Shown here piece by piece: positions 1 through 6,204 of a stretch of DNA of 6,515 nt. How positions within the stretch are numbered: position 1 is the stretch's first letter; each line of letters starts with the position of its first letter. The stretch is from assembly GCA_038757945.1 (NCBI GenBank), contig JBCDGJ010000238.1, forward strand, positions 1 to 6,515, read 5' to 3'. The DNA comes from CALHVX01 sp038757945 (GTDB taxonomy: Bacteria > Pseudomonadota > Gammaproteobacteria > Pseudomonadales > Azotimanducaceae). A program made the position numbers and the translations under genes. The notes under the pieces were generated by a model that was not told where the DNA came from, did no database searches, and saw only the letters and a program-made list of their open reading frames with translations.

Positions 1-55
1 CCGGCTGCATCTCCTCGTCCGCAAGCGGGGTAATGCGGGGTTGCCTCAGTCTCAT
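1..55 (-). CDS. Partial N-terminus, possible carboxymuconolactone decarboxylase (AhpD-like) family protein
   Basis: Only the first 18 codons are inside the window; the gene continues past the left edge. The translation is MRLRQPRITPLADEEMQP. The ATG at 55-53 is preceded by a near-perfect Shine-Dalgarno, AAGGAG, with 5-nt spacing, which is the main reason to call a gene this short. The opening pattern 'M-x-L-x-x-PRI-x-PL-x-x-E' resembles the N-termini of carboxymuconolactone decarboxylase/AhpD-like proteins, a family of small cytoplasmic proteins with peroxidase or decarboxylase-type chemistry. That family call is made from memory on very few residues and is tentative. It starts 36 bp after the stop of the MFS gene on the same strand, so the two are probably cotranscribed. 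Confidence 0.55.
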   Translation of the reverse strand, partial: MRLRQPRITPLADEEMQP

Positions 56-60
56 GGGGG

Positions 61-66
61 CTCCTT
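61..66 (-). promoter_or_regulatory. Shine-Dalgarno of the partial left-edge gene
   Basis: The minus strand reads AAGGAG followed by five C residues and then ATG. This is the strongest ribosome-binding site in the leftward block. It supports a real gene start at 55 although only 55 bases of that gene are visible. Confidence 0.7.
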
Positions 67-91
67 GGGTCAGCTCTGGCGGGTCACTTCA

Positions 92-1285
92 TCATACGCC
101 GCGGCCGATTAGCGCGACCACCAGCAGGCACAACCCTGCCGCTGCAACCATGGCCGCCGGAATGCCAGCCGCAGCCGCGAGCAGTGCCAGCAGAAAGCCC
201 AGGGTGACCTCGCCCAGATTCTCCGAGAAGGTCAGCAAGGACTGCACCGTGGCGCGGACCTCATCGGTGGCGTGCTCGTTGGCCCAGAGCTCGCTGACGG
301 TCCGCACCGGCACCATGCCGGCACCGGTCGCGAGCAGCACGGCGATCGCCGCGCTGCCAAAGGTTGGCGCCAGCGCAAACCCGAGCAGTGCCAGAGCGGT
401 CAGCAACACCGCCGCGCGGTAGGCGCTGGCGTAGCGCCGGGTGCGCTGCAGGTAGCGCTGCACGCCTTCCAGCGCAGCCAAACTCAGGAACAGCGCCAGC
501 ACCGCGATGACCGTGAACCAGACCACGGGGGCTGCGGCATCCGGGGCCCCGAGGGTCAGGAGCTGTTTGCCCTGCAATCGCACGAAGGCCTCATCGGCGC
601 CGTTCACCAGCAGTGTCCCCAGCAGAACGAAGACGAGCACCCGCTCCCGGCGCACGGTCTGCAGTCCCTCGCCGAAGGTCCGCTGCGCGGTTGCCAGCAC
701 CCGACCGGGGGCTGCGCGCTGAAAGCGGGTCTCGGGGAAGGCCAGTAGCACCGCCAGTCCCAACAGCCACATCCCGATGCCCGCGACAATCATCGCCGTG
801 GCCAGCGATGACGCCCAGGCCAGCGCGCCGAGGCCAAGAAGGCCCAGGACCGCGCCCGCCTGCCCCCACTGCGCTGCTCGGATCAGCGCACGGCGGGCCC
901 GCGCGGGGGCGTTCAGCTCATCGGTCAGCCAGGCTACATCGGCGCCAGAAGAGAACGTCCAGGAGAGGCCCCAGATCATCTGCGTCACCATGAGCGCTGG
1001 GAACGACAGAACCAGGGCCGTGCTGACCATGCCCAGTCCCATGAGCGCATGCGCGATGAGCAACGATCCCTTGCGGCTGATCGCGTCGGCGAACACACCG
1101 GCGGGTACCTCCGCCAGGAGCACGGTCAGTCCCTGAGCGGTACCCAGCATGACCAGCTCGAAGGGCGACAACCCGGCCTCCAGCACCAGATAAAGGCTGG
1201 TCACCAGCCACCAGCCACGGTGGAGAAGGGAGCGCAGAAAGCTCCAGAGCGCGTAGCGCGCGGCAATCGGGAATACAGAAGGCAT
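92..1285 (-). CDS. MFS transporter (drug/metabolite exporter type)
   Basis: Predicted inner-membrane secondary transporter of 397 residues, the usual length for a 12-helix major facilitator. The family couples solute movement to an ion gradient; the substrate cannot be read from the sequence. Hydrophobic helices fill the whole protein. The loop between helices 2 and 3 carries the MFS motif A as GVFADAISRK (residues 63-72, key D67, R71, K72), preceded by a Glu-Val-Pro turn. A GADVAWLTDEL stretch (114-124) is typical of TetA-like/MFS_1 exporters. A hydrophilic central loop lies around residues 185-215. The ATG at 1285 has GGAGG upstream with a short 4-nt spacer. The gene lies 138 bp after the hybrid kinase and 36 bp before the left-edge partial gene, all on one strand. 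It could be a target or passenger of the sensor operon, but no operator is recognisable. Confidence 0.9.
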   Translation of the reverse strand: MPSVFPIAARYALWSFLRSLLHRGWWLVTSLYLVLEAGLSPFELVMLGTAQGLTVLLAEVPAGVFADAISRKGSLLIAHALMGLGMVSTALVLSFPALMVTQMIWGLSWTFSSGADVAWLTDELNAPARARRALIRAAQWGQAGAVLGLLGLGALAWASSLATAMIVAGIGMWLLGLAVLLAFPETRFQRAAPGRVLATAQRTFGEGLQTVRRERVLVFVLLGTLLVNGADEAFVRLQGKQLLTLGAPDAAAPVVWFTVIAVLALFLSLAALEGVQRYLQRTRRYASAYRAAVLLTALALLGFALAPTFGSAAIAVLLATGAGMVPVRTVSELWANEHATDEVRATVQSLLTFSENLGEVTLGFLLALLAAAAGIPAAMVAAAGLCLLVVALIGRGV

Positions 1286-1289
1286 GGGG

Positions 1290-1294
1290 CCTCC
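1290..1294 (-). promoter_or_regulatory. Shine-Dalgarno of the MFS gene
   Basis: The minus strand reads GGAGG, then four C residues, then the ATG at 1285. The core is strong but the spacing is shorter than the common 5-9 nt. It fixes the start of the MFS gene at 1285. Confidence 0.65.
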
Positions 1295-1311
1295 GAACAG
1301 ACAGGGGCAAA

Positions 1312-1347
1312 CGCCGGGGAAGCCGGCGGCGCCGGGAGAACCGGCGG
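1312..1347. repeat. Two tandem 18-bp units, each a GC hairpin
   Basis: Unit 1 (1312-1329) is CGCCGGGGAAGCCGGCGG and unit 2 (1330-1347) is CGCCGGGAGAACCGGCGG. They are directly adjacent and match at 15 of 18 positions. In each, CGCCGG can pair with CCGGCG across a 5-nt loop (GGAAG or GAGAA on the plus strand), and the three differences all fall in the loops. They lie in the 138-bp gap between the hybrid-kinase stop and the MFS start, about 26 bp before the MFS ATG. On the minus strand the last hairpin is followed only by TTTG, so a classical intrinsic terminator is not convincing. A weak terminator, attenuator, mRNA-stability element or operator are all possible. Confidence 0.7.
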
Positions 1348-1423
1348 TGAGAGAGCGCTCGCAGAAGTCAGTTCAGACGCATGGCAAAACGATAGCGCAG
1401 GCGTTGCCAGCCACGCCAGTGCC

Positions 1424-3337
1424 TCACGGCTCAGGTTGACCGGGCGGGCCCGAGAGCCAGTCGCTGATCACGCGCTGCAGACGCGACTGATCGATCGGCT
1501 TGGCCAGATAGGCATCAAAGCCCTGCTGCAGAAAGCGGTCGCTGTCACCGGCGATCGCGTGCGCGGTCAGCGCAACGATCGGCAGCCTGTCAGTCCCGGA
1601 ACGCTGCTCCCGCTCACGCACCGCGGCTGTTGCCGCACTGCCGTCCATCACCGGCATGGAGACATCCATCAGCACCAGGTCAAACCCGGTGCGGGCCGTC
1701 GCATCGAGCGCTTCCTGCCCGTTAGCGACCTGCTCGACCTGCAGCCCGAGCCGCTCCAGCATCTTGCAGGCAACGACCCGGTTGACCGGATTGTCATCGG
1801 CGACCAGGATCCGGCGGCCCTGGTACAGCGACCGGGACGCGAGTGTGGCCACGTCGCCAATCGCGCCAGCGCCTGTGGCCGATGAGGCGATCGGTGCTTC
1901 GGCGACCGGCAACGGCAGGTGCACGGCAAAGCAGGAACCCTCTCCAAACACCGACGAGACCTCGATCCGGCCGCCCATCGCCACCACCAGCGAGTTGCTG
2001 ATCGACAGCCCCAAGCCGGTACCCCCGTACCGCCGAGTGGTCGAGGACTCGGCCTGGGTGAACTGGTCGAAGATGTGATCCAGCTTGTCCGCCGGGATCC
2101 CGACGCCGCTGTCCCGCACACGGATCTGCAGTGCCCAGCGATCGGACATCGGTTCGCCGGTGACCGTGACCTGAACGCGCCCTTCATCGGTGAACTTCAG
2201 GGCGTTACCGATCAGATTGATGAGCACCTGTCGCAACCGCGTATCGTCCACCAGGAACCACTGCGGGAGCGCCGGATCGTAGCTCACAGAAAACTGCAGC
2301 CCGTCCGCGCCAGGAGTGCTCCCCATGAGCTGGCCCACATCTTGTACCAGCTGCTGCAGATCGCTTGGCTGTGGATCGAGGGTCAGTTTGCCCGACTCGA
2401 TCTTGGACAGATCCAGGACATCGTTCAGGATGGTCAGGAGCGACTCACCGGAGCTGATGATGGTCTGGACGTAGGCGCGTTGCTCGTCATCGAGGCGATC
2501 CGTCGCCAGAAGCTGCGCCATCCCCAGCACCCCGTTCATGGGTGTTCGGATCTCATGGCTCATGGTTGCAAGAAAGCTCGACTTGGCCGCCGCTGCCTCG
2601 TCGGAGCGTGCTTTTTCGCGCAGCAGCTGCTGCTCCGTATCTTTCAGTTCGCGAATGCGGGCTTCGAGAGACTGGTTAAGCGTCTCGTTCTCCGCCACCT
2701 GGCCCTGGAGGGATTGCGCAAGATCATGGTTCTCCAGGGAGTAGCCGAGCGACTGCCGGTAATGCGCGCTAAAGCGCGCGGCGCACAGCAGAATGAACAG
2801 CGACCAGATCAGGAACAACGCCGCGGTGACCAGCAGGCTGCGCTCGCCAGCAGCACCAAGCCATAGAAATGCGCCGAGAGGAAAGAGCAGCAGCGGCACG
2901 GAAAACAGCGCAAAGGCGCGCATGAGGTAGCTGCTGGAGAGCACGCTACCGGTTTGCAGCCCGCCGGCGATGAGCACAATCACGGGCAACTGCTGCGGGG
3001 TCGCGACCAGCGCGAAAGCGGCGCAGCCAATGCCCCAGTAGCAGCCGTTCACGGCCAGGGACACCTCGAGCCAGCGGGTCCAGGCAATCAGATCAACGGT
3101 CTGCCCAGCGAGATGCTGATAGCGCCGGGATGCAAACTCCCGCAACCCCATGAACAGGATCCCGAAGATCGTCCACCCCAGGAGCCAGCGGTGATCCGCG
3201 TTGGTCCAGAACGCCAGCCACAGCATGGCGATGCAGAACGCATTGGACAGCCAGGCCGTCCGCGTCTGCCCATACATCAGATCCAGACACATACGCTGGA
3301 TCCGATCTTGCCGGGTCGCAGGGGGTTGAACAGCCAT
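1424..3337 (-). CDS. Hybrid sensor histidine kinase with C-terminal receiver domain
   Basis: Membrane hybrid sensor kinase, 637 residues from the ATG at 3337. About six hydrophobic helices (roughly 29-44, 51-66, 86-112, 116-139, 141-161, 167-189) form a membrane-embedded sensor without a large periplasmic domain. A likely coiled coil follows (about 194-250). The HisKA H-box is SHEIRTP with phospho-acceptor His261. The ATPase domain has the N-box NLIGNALKF (Asn378), G1 DSGVGIP (409-415) and G2 GGTGLGL (438-444). After an Ala-rich linker, a REC domain (about 508-629) shows acidic pair Asp514/515, acceptor Asp558 in LMDVSMP, Thr591 and Lys613. All catalytic residues are intact. There is no HPt or output domain, so an outside phosphotransfer partner is expected. 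An in-frame GTG at 3445 would add 36 residues overlapping the upstream gene and lacks a Shine-Dalgarno. The 3337 start also lacks a good one; ATG 3292 is a third option. Confidence 0.9.
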   Translation of the reverse strand: MAVQPPATRQDRIQRMCLDLMYGQTRTAWLSNAFCIAMLWLAFWTNADHRWLLGWTIFGILFMGLREFASRRYQHLAGQTVDLIAWTRWLEVSLAVNGCYWGIGCAAFALVATPQQLPVIVLIAGGLQTGSVLSSSYLMRAFALFSVPLLLFPLGAFLWLGAAGERSLLVTAALFLIWSLFILLCAARFSAHYRQSLGYSLENHDLAQSLQGQVAENETLNQSLEARIRELKDTEQQLLREKARSDEAAAAKSSFLATMSHEIRTPMNGVLGMAQLLATDRLDDEQRAYVQTIISSGESLLTILNDVLDLSKIESGKLTLDPQPSDLQQLVQDVGQLMGSTPGADGLQFSVSYDPALPQWFLVDDTRLRQVLINLIGNALKFTDEGRVQVTVTGEPMSDRWALQIRVRDSGVGIPADKLDHIFDQFTQAESSTTRRYGGTGLGLSISNSLVVAMGGRIEVSSVFGEGSCFAVHLPLPVAEAPIASSATGAGAIGDVATLASRSLYQGRRILVADDNPVNRVVACKMLERLGLQVEQVANGQEALDATARTGFDLVLMDVSMPVMDGSAATAAVREREQRSGTDRLPIVALTAHAIAGDSDRFLQQGFDAYLAKPIDQSRLQRVISDWLSGPPGQPEP

Positions 3338-3396
3338 GGGTCGGTTATCGGCAACGCTGGAGCGCGCTTGAGCGGTCGGGTCTGAAGCCCCTCGGA

Positions 3397-4734
3397 TCAG
3401 TCCCGCAGTGGTATCGACGCCACAAAACGCGCCCCTTGGCGCCACCCCGAATCCAGTCTCAAGTAACCGTTGTGCGCCAGGGCAACCAGATGCGCCAGGT
3501 ACAGCCCGAGACCCGTGCCACCGGTTTCCCGCGCCCGTGACGCATCGCTGCGAAAAAAGGGTTCGCCCAGAGCTTCTGCCTGTCGATCGTCCAGGCCCGG
3601 GCCATGATCCTGCACGCAGATCTCGACCCGACGCTCCGTCTGGTGAGCACTGATCTGCACCGGACCCCGAGACTGATCGCCGTAGCGCAGCGCATTCGAC
3701 ACCAGATTCTTGAGCAGCAAGGTCAGGCGCGTGGGATCAGCCCGCAGCGTAACTTCCTCATTCAGTTGAACTTCAATCTGCGCTCGGTCCCGCACGAAGT
3801 AGTTGGCGAGCATCGCCTCGATCAACCCCCGGAGGTCCACATCTGACAGTGCGAGCGCACGGTGTCGATCATTGAGGCGCTCCGCTTCCAGCAACGCGTC
3901 GATGATCGTCTCCATTTCGCGAATATCCGCCTGAAGCTCTGTGGCTTGTGCTTCCGGTTCATGGAGCGCGACCGCGAGTTTGATCCTGGACAACGGCGTG
4001 CGCAGCTCGTGGCTGAGACCCAGAAGCAGCGCTCGCTTGGCGTCCAGCATGCGCTGCACCTGGTCGGCCATGGCATTGATCTCGCCTGCGAGATCACCGA
4101 GTTCGTCCCGCCGCACTGCCGCAATGCGATGTTCAAGCTGCCCGGATCCGATGAGTGCAGCGCCACGCCGAATCGTCGTCAGCGGCGCAAACAGCCACCG
4201 CACCGCGAGGTAAGCGAGCAACACCAGGGCCAGCCCGATGGCGATGATGATCGGGGTCAACTGCCGATCATCAACCGGCTGGCTCAGTGCGGGTGAGGTC
4301 ACGACGATGGCGTACGGCGGGTTGTCCACACGCAGATAGTTGCGGCCGGCAAAGCGGGCGAAGGAGACGTCTTCAAGATCGCGCAGCCACAGTCTCACAT
4401 CTTCTGCCAGCGCATCGCCCGCCCCGAACGCCAGCTGGTCAAGGGGTGGAAAGTCCGGATGCGATGCCCAATCCAGTTCCGGTCCTGCGAGGCGGATATC
4501 AACCGGCACCTGCCCGACAATGGCCTGCGCCCGATCCACCGCCGGCGGAAAGCCGATATCCTGTCGCACGTAGCTCACATGCAGCGACAGATGCCCACTG
4601 ACCAGGGCACGTAGCTGGTCCGTCGCAAACACCCAACGGACCGCCACAACGGCGCCGTAGGCAAAAAGCGCACCCAGCACCAGGAAGATCACGAGCAGCC
4701 GCAGGGACAGAGATCGCGCAGGCGAGCGTCTCAT
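3397..4734 (-). CDS. HAMP-domain sensor histidine kinase (RstB/CpxA-like)
   Basis: Inner-membrane sensor kinase of 445 residues, presumed to phosphorylate the regulator encoded just upstream. TM1 spans about 11-34, followed by a periplasmic sensing domain of about 125 residues (35-158), TM2 (about 159-182) and a HAMP linker (about 183-235). The HisKA H-box SHELRTPLSRIK holds the phospho-acceptor His242. The ATPase domain has the N-box KNLVSNALRYG (Asn343/Asn347), G1 DHGPG (376-380), an F-box with Phe393/394, and G2 GGTGLGL (405-411). The layout and N-box recall RstB and CpxA, but the periplasmic domain gives no clue to the ligand. Its ATG shares four bases (ATGA) with the stop of the response regulator, implying translational coupling and a matched pair. 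No receiver domain is attached, and nothing appears damaged. Confidence 0.93.
   Translation of the reverse strand: MRRSPARSLSLRLLVIFLVLGALFAYGAVVAVRWVFATDQLRALVSGHLSLHVSYVRQDIGFPPAVDRAQAIVGQVPVDIRLAGPELDWASHPDFPPLDQLAFGAGDALAEDVRLWLRDLEDVSFARFAGRNYLRVDNPPYAIVVTSPALSQPVDDRQLTPIIIAIGLALVLLAYLAVRWLFAPLTTIRRGAALIGSGQLEHRIAAVRRDELGDLAGEINAMADQVQRMLDAKRALLLGLSHELRTPLSRIKLAVALHEPEAQATELQADIREMETIIDALLEAERLNDRHRALALSDVDLRGLIEAMLANYFVRDRAQIEVQLNEEVTLRADPTRLTLLLKNLVSNALRYGDQSRGPVQISAHQTERRVEICVQDHGPGLDDRQAEALGEPFFRSDASRARETGGTGLGLYLAHLVALAHNGYLRLDSGWRQGARFVASIPLRD
4731..4734 (-). other. ATGA stop/start overlap, regulator to kinase
   Basis: On the minus strand the bases ATGA contain both the start codon of the histidine kinase (4734-4732) and the TGA stop of the response regulator (4733-4731). 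This is a typical arrangement for coupled translation of a cognate two-component pair and supports both start and stop assignments. Confidence 0.9.
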
Positions 4735-5429
4735 GAGCGGTCGGGTTCGCCAGCGAACAGATAGCCATAGCCCCAGGCCGTCTGGATGATCCGTGCGGGT
4801 TTTTCTGTGTCGCCCAGCTTCTGCCTCAAGCGACTGACCATAATGTCGACCGAGCGCGTGAGGATCGTTGCATCGATGCCCTTGAGCTCGTTGAGAATCT
4901 CGTCGCGGGACATCTTCTGGCCCGGATGCTTCGCAAGGAACAAGAGCAGTTCAAACTCCATGGAGGTGAGCTGCACTTCACTGCCAGCCGCGAAGACACG
5001 CCGTTTAACGGGGTCGATTTGCAGTTGTTGAAACCGGAGCACGGAAGACTCGGCTGTTTCTGCTTCCGCACGTGAGCGCCGCAGAATCGTATGAATCCGG
5101 GCAACCAGCTCCCGTGGCTCGAAGGGCTTGATGATGTAGTCATCGGCGCCGAGTTCGAGACCGGACACCCGGTCGATCACATCGTCTCTGGCGGTGAGCA
5201 TGATGATCGGCAGCTCGCTGGAGCGGCGGAGCTCGCGGCAAATCTCAAAGCCATCCTTGCCGGGCAACATCACATCGAGCAGCAGCAATTCCGGCTGCTC
5301 GCGCTCAATCATCGGCAAGCCAATCTCGGCATCCGGTGCCCAGAGCAGCTCGATGCCAAAGCGCTCAAAGTAGCTCCGCAGCAGCGAGGAGTGTCGCTCG
5401 TCGTCGTCGATGATCAGTACCCGACTCAT
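4731..5429 (-). CDS. OmpR-family response regulator (RstA-like)
   Basis: Cytoplasmic DNA-binding response regulator, 232 residues. The receiver domain (about 3-115) begins MSRVLIIDDD, with acidic residues Asp8-10, phospho-acceptor Asp52 in LLLDVMLP, Thr79 in MLTA and the conserved Lys101-Pro. The C-terminal winged helix (about 130-228) has a recognition-helix region RSVDIMVSRLRQKLGD and ends in GYGYLFA; the 'LKGI...RSVDI' pattern is closest to RstA among well-known members. The frame stays open upstream to 5660, but those 77 codons look non-conserved and antisense to the divergent gene. The domain begins exactly at the ATG at 5429, so that start is chosen. It has no Shine-Dalgarno; instead a TATGCT -10-like box sits 6 bp before the ATG. 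It is first in the presumed operon with both kinases. Confidence 0.93.
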   Translation of the reverse strand: MSRVLIIDDDERHSSLLRSYFERFGIELLWAPDAEIGLPMIEREQPELLLLDVMLPGKDGFEICRELRRSSELPIIMLTARDDVIDRVSGLELGADDYIIKPFEPRELVARIHTILRRSRAEAETAESSVLRFQQLQIDPVKRRVFAAGSEVQLTSMEFELLLFLAKHPGQKMSRDEILNELKGIDATILTRSVDIMVSRLRQKLGDTEKPARIIQTAWGYGYLFAGEPDRS

Positions 5430-5592
5430 GCCAACAGCATAACGACGCGCAAGGCCAAAGGAAGGGCACGACGCGCGCCTTTCACGCGCATTTGCCGCAC
5501 AGATACAACTGGAGACATTTCGATACCGATCTGAGATCTCATGAGCCACAGCCGGGCGCAGGGTGATGGTGTCCCCAATCGGAGCATCCGCC
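5430..5592. promoter_or_regulatory. Divergent intergenic region between regulator and DUF2878 genes
   Basis: This stretch separates two divergently transcribed units and must contain promoters for at least one, probably both. On the minus strand TATGCT (plus positions 5436-5441) is a plausible -10 box for the response regulator; no clear -35 accompanies it. Possible operator-like elements are a direct repeat ACGACGCGC (5442-5450 and 5468-5476, 26 bp apart), an inverted repeat GCGCG/CGCGC around a 7-nt loop (5473-5489), GATAC twice with 20-bp spacing (5502-5506, 5522-5526), and a 10-bp palindrome TGAGATCTCA (5532-5541). The functional assignments are inference. No ECF-sigma (RpoE/ChrR type, TGATCC) -35 box was seen on the plus strand. 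Confidence 0.5.
5581..5584 (+). promoter_or_regulatory. Shine-Dalgarno that decides the DUF2878 start
   Basis: GGAG lies 8 nt before the ATG at 5593. The earlier in-frame starts GTG 5563 and ATG 5566 have no properly spaced ribosome site, so this element favours 5593 as the translation start. Confidence 0.6.
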
Positions 5593-6204
5593 ATGAGTTT
5601 TCCCGCCACCGGCACCGCGCCACCTCCCACTGTCACTGCCCAGCCGGGCGTCCCGACCACGATTCAGGTATTGAGCAACGCCGTCGCCTTCAAGGCGGTC
5701 TGGGTCAGCGCGATCGTCGGCGGGGCCAACCTCAACCCCTGGCTGGGTGTATGGGCGGGCGCGGCAGCGTTGGCCCTGCATCTGTGGCAGGCGCCAGCGA
5801 AGGGGTCAGCCTTGCGGCTGGTGCTGCTGGCCGCGCTCATCGGGTTCAGCAGCGACAGCCTGTTCGCGGCGACCGGCTTGCTGCAATACAGCTCCGGCCA
5901 ACCGGTCGCCTGGCTTGGACCGGTCTGGATTCTGGCGCTGTGGGTCGCCTTCGGCACCACCCTGAATGTGGCCTTCCGCTGGCTGCAGGGGCGCTGGGCC
6001 CTCGCCGTGCTCCTGGGCGCTATCTGTGGCCCGCTGTCCTACCTGACCGGATCACAGATGGGGGCCGTCAGCTTTGCGAATCAGACGCTGGCATTGGCTT
6101 GCGTCAGCGCCGCCTGGGCGGCCTTGCTGCCCGCCCTTCTCGTCCTCGCCGCACGCTTCAGCACGGTCCCCGTCGCTGCTCGGACGGAGGTGCACCATGC
6201 CTGA
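5593..6204 (+). CDS. DUF2878 family membrane protein
   Basis: Predicted multi-pass inner-membrane protein, 203 residues, whose function has not been established to my knowledge. After a Pro/Thr-rich N-terminal tail of about 25 residues, hydrophobic helices cover most of the chain. Recognisable DUF2878 features are the Asp-containing SDSLF turn (87-91), a PVWILALWVAFGTTLN segment (110-125) and GPLSYLTGSQMGAV (146-159). The ATG at 5593 was preferred over GTG 5563 or ATG 5566 because of the spaced GGAG. Its 3' end overlaps the start of a DUF1295 gene by 8 bp, so both are surely cotranscribed. In proteobacteria DUF2878 and DUF1295 genes often sit with cyclopropane-fatty-acid-synthase-like methyltransferases, DUF1365 proteins and FAD oxidoreductases. 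A role in membrane-lipid modification is inferred from that context only. Confidence 0.82.
   Translation: MSFPATGTAPPPTVTAQPGVPTTIQVLSNAVAFKAVWVSAIVGGANLNPWLGVWAGAAALALHLWQAPAKGSALRLVLLAALIGFSSDSLFAATGLLQYSSGQPVAWLGPVWILALWVAFGTTLNVAFRWLQGRWALAVLLGAICGPLSYLTGSQMGAVSFANQTLALACVSAAWAALLPALLVLAARFSTVPVAARTEVHHA
6186..6192 (+). promoter_or_regulatory. Shine-Dalgarno of the DUF1295 gene, inside the DUF2878 gene
   Basis: GGAGGTG lies within the last codons of the DUF2878 gene, four nt before the ATG at 6197. This strong site, with the 8-bp gene overlap, indicates efficient, possibly coupled translation of the second gene. Confidence 0.75.

Larger units (their letters stand above)
1286..1423. other. 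Intergenic gap, hybrid kinase to MFS gene
   Basis: This is the only sizeable non-coding gap inside the leftward block. It contains the tandem hairpin units (1312-1347), an 8-bp palindrome GAGCGCTC (1353-1360), and a weak inverted repeat just after the kinase stop. In that repeat GGCGT (1400-1404) pairs with ACGCC (1413-1417) around an 8-nt loop. A TTTT run on the minus strand (1386-1389) is too far from this stem for a standard terminator. I see no convincing -10/-35 pair for the MFS gene, so whether it has its own promoter or reads through from the kinase is open. Confidence 0.5.

Noticed and set aside
1353..1360. GAGCGCTC palindrome as an operator
   Set aside because: An 8-bp palindrome is expected by chance in GC-rich DNA at this scale, and no second copy or context supports a binding site.
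1386..1417. Intrinsic terminator after the hybrid kinase
   Set aside because: The stem is only 5 bp with an 8-nt loop, and the TTTT run on the minus strand begins about 10 nt past the stem. This is too weak to call a terminator.
1049..1885. Plus-strand 278-codon open frame antisense to the MFS and hybrid kinase genes
   Set aside because: Its composition is Arg/Gln/Gly/Ala-rich with no recognisable domain, and it lies opposite two clear genes. It is explained by GC-rich codon bias on the other strand.
1919..2866. Plus-strand 315-codon open frame antisense to the hybrid kinase
   Set aside because: It lies entirely opposite well-conserved kinase motifs, has no domain or ribosome site, and has a typical shadow-frame composition.
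5480..5507. Sigma-70 promoter for the DUF2878 operon (TTTCAC, 16 bp, GATACA)
   Set aside because: Only about half of the positions match consensus in either box, which is not enough to list as a promoter.
5430..5660. 77-codon upstream extension of the response regulator frame
   Set aside because: The extension would cover the whole intergenic region and the antisense of the DUF2878 start. The receiver domain begins exactly at the ATG at 5429, and the extra residues show no domain. It is an open frame typical of GC-rich DNA.
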